A stretch of 64,000 nt of DNA. Source: Bacillus massiliigorillae (GTDB taxonomy: Bacteria; Bacillota; Bacilli; Bacillales; DSM-1321). The position numbers and the translations under genes are program-made. The stretch spans positions 570,226-634,225 of the forward strand of contig NZ_HG428741.1 in assembly GCF_000380245.2 (NCBI RefSeq), in the 5' to 3' direction. Positions 63,240-64,000 of this stretch are shown in pieces. Numbering within the stretch: position 1 is the stretch's first letter; the number at the start of each line of letters is the position of its first letter. Below the pieces are notes generated by a model, which had not been told where the DNA came from, ran no database searches, and saw only the letters and a program-made list of their open reading frames with translations.

Positions 63240-63316
63240 CCTACAAATAGTGAGTTCATCGCGATGGTCGCTGATAAGCTAAGGCTAGAACATAAAGCTT
63301 CTTGAGAAGGTTAGGG
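63240..63316 (+). repeat. attR, right 77-bp direct repeat
   Basis: Identical to 47297-47373. It holds a second copy of the last 21 codons and stop of spo0A, without a gene body before it, followed by native flanking DNA. Confidence 0.95.
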
Positions 63317-63425
63317 AATCCAAAATTAGTATGGGTTCAGTTTGAATAATGAAAAGTTCTGAAAGGTGAAGAGCTTTGAATAAGTTAGTTAAATATAATC
63401 AATTAGATATTGATGCGTATTTTGG

Positions 63426-63467
63426 AAAAGTACCAATGAATTTGAAAAAAATTATTGGTACTTTTTT
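63426..63467 (+). terminator. Probable native spo0A terminator
   Basis: AAAAGTACCAAT pairs with ATTGGTACTTTT, followed by T. Lying 110 bp after attR, it would have closed spo0A before integration and now stops outward transcription from the element. Bases 63468-63795 show no other clear feature. Confidence 0.8.
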
Positions 63468-63795
63468 GTTGTCTAAAAAAGTGGCTTCGGAATATAAAAC
63501 AGTGAAGTACATATACTTGAATCAGAATGGGAGTTGAACAATTATTTACGGGTATGTAGTATTTCTTTTAATAATAGCTTAGGTTGTAAGTAACACTTAT
63601 TGCTATAGGAGAAAATAGCTAAAAATAAAATGATAAATGGATAAATTTGTGAAATATAGGCTTTTTTGTGAATTTTTTTGTGAAATTTTTGAATAGTTTA
63701 ATAAATAGGATTGAAACATAGGTATGTAGTCTGACAAAATAGTAAGTGACAAAAGTTACATAATAGAAAAGTCTTACATTAAAGGAGGAATGTTC

Positions 63796-64000
63796 ATGAT
63801 TACAACGAAAGTTTTCGCCCATCGAGGTTCGGCGGGTACACATCCAGAAAATACAATGATTTCTTTCTTAGAAGCAGAAAAAGTAGGTGCTGATGGAATT
63901 GAATTAGATGTTCAATTATCAAAAGATGGTGAAGTTGTGGTAATACATGATGAGCAGCTTGATCGGACTACAAACGGCAAAGGGAATGTAAAAGACTATA
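63796..64000 (+). CDS. yqiK: Glycerophosphodiester phosphodiesterase, partial at window end
   Basis: The first 68 residues of a GDPD-family enzyme that cleaves glycerophosphodiesters to glycerol-3-phosphate. The signature FAHRGSAGTHPENTM (7-21) has the catalytic His, and GIELDVQLSKDG and VVIHDEQLDRTTNG follow. The gene runs past 64000. A yqiK-type gene downstream of spo0A is the normal Bacillus order, which confirms that the 16-kb unit is inserted between them. Confidence 0.93.
   Translation, partial: MITTKVFAHRGSAGTHPENTMISFLEAEKVGADGIELDVQLSKDGEVVVIHDEQLDRTTNGKGNVKDY

Larger units (their letters stand above)
47297..63316 (+). mobile_element. Capsid-encoding, tail-less phage satellite-like element in spo0A
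   Basis: Bounded by 77-bp perfect direct repeats, unit length 15,943 bp. All genes are on the plus strand: integrase, scaffold, major capsid protein, XRE regulator, replication initiator with iterons, putative TerS, TerL, portal, two cargo-like genes, and two head-completion genes. No tail, lysis or host-range genes are present. This gene content resembles capsid-forming phage-inducible chromosomal islands, which need helper tails; a decayed prophage is the alternative, but no gene appears broken and intergenic terminators and ribosome sites are in good order. Confidence 0.85.

Noticed and set aside
63376..63537. 53-residue ORF after attR with a plausible ribosome site
   Set aside because: The strong terminator at 63426-63467 lies inside it and the product has no recognisable feature.
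63619..63843. Minus-strand ORF over the start of the phosphodiesterase gene
   Set aside because: It overlaps the clear GDPD start and is low-complexity, rich in Phe and Lys.

Overview
The window looks like a chromosomal segment of a low-GC, endospore-forming Bacillota (Bacillaceae type) carrying an integrated mobile element. The evidence is the comG competence operon, the complete spoIIIA operon, splB, spoIVB and spo0A. Gene order from about 59 to 47362 closely follows the classic Bacillus yqgW-comG-gcv-yqh-spoIIIA-acc-nusB-folD-xse-ispA-dxs-ahrC-recN-spoIVB-spo0A block. The species cannot be named from this sequence alone.

Host region, left to right. 1-3447: small membrane proteins (DUF2759, DUF2626), an MBL-fold hydrolase, a MidA-type methyltransferase and a winged-helix regulator. 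3764-8036: the comG pseudopilus operon plus yqzE; comGG has an ATG followed at once by TAG and probably starts on a near-cognate codon. 8153-10607: yqhG and the SNF2-type helicase gene yqhH on the minus strand. 10815-15022: a tandem glycine riboswitch and gcvT-gcvPA-gcvPB. 15092-25752: rhodanese, lipM, nrdJ behind paired NrdR-like boxes, splB, a patatin-like phospholipase, yqhPQR, pepQ and efp. 25891-31158: spoIIIAA-AH, with an apparent AUC start for spoIIIAD. 31275-32287: a decayed chemoreceptor gene. 32530-46306: accBC, an Asp23-family gene, nusB, folD, xseAB, ispA, dxs, yqxC, ahrC, recN (followed by a 169-bp structured insertion) and spoIVB. 46562-47362: spo0A.

Mobile element. A 77-bp perfect direct repeat (47297-47373 and 63240-63316) bounds a 15,943-bp unit integrated at the 3' end of spo0A. 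The repeat begins exactly at codon 246, so spo0A keeps its full reading frame, while the native downstream neighbour (a glycerophosphodiester phosphodiesterase gene at 63796) and a strong terminator lie beyond the right repeat. The element encodes a tyrosine recombinase, a scaffold-like protein, an SU10/DUF5309-type major capsid protein, an XRE regulator, a likely replication initiator with upstream iterons, putative small and clear large terminase subunits, a portal and probable head-completion proteins. Two cargo-like genes sit between the portal and the head-completion genes: a zinc-ribbon/DUF4145 protein and a lipoprotein. I see no tail, baseplate, holin or endolysin gene. This composition matches a capsid-forming phage satellite (cfPICI-like) that would borrow tails from a helper phage, but the all-plus gene order, the spo0A site and a 2.8-kb noncoding region are unusual.

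The noncoding region (48518-51381) holds a candidate large structured RNA, a degenerate repeat array, nested hairpins and two terminators. A consensus-quality promoter near the right end (63081-63109) points outward: in the integrated state toward the host phosphodiesterase gene, and in a circular form through the attachment site into the integrase gene. In the integrated state the integrase gene lies directly downstream of spo0A with no clear terminator between them, suggesting that integrase expression may be coupled to sporulation control.
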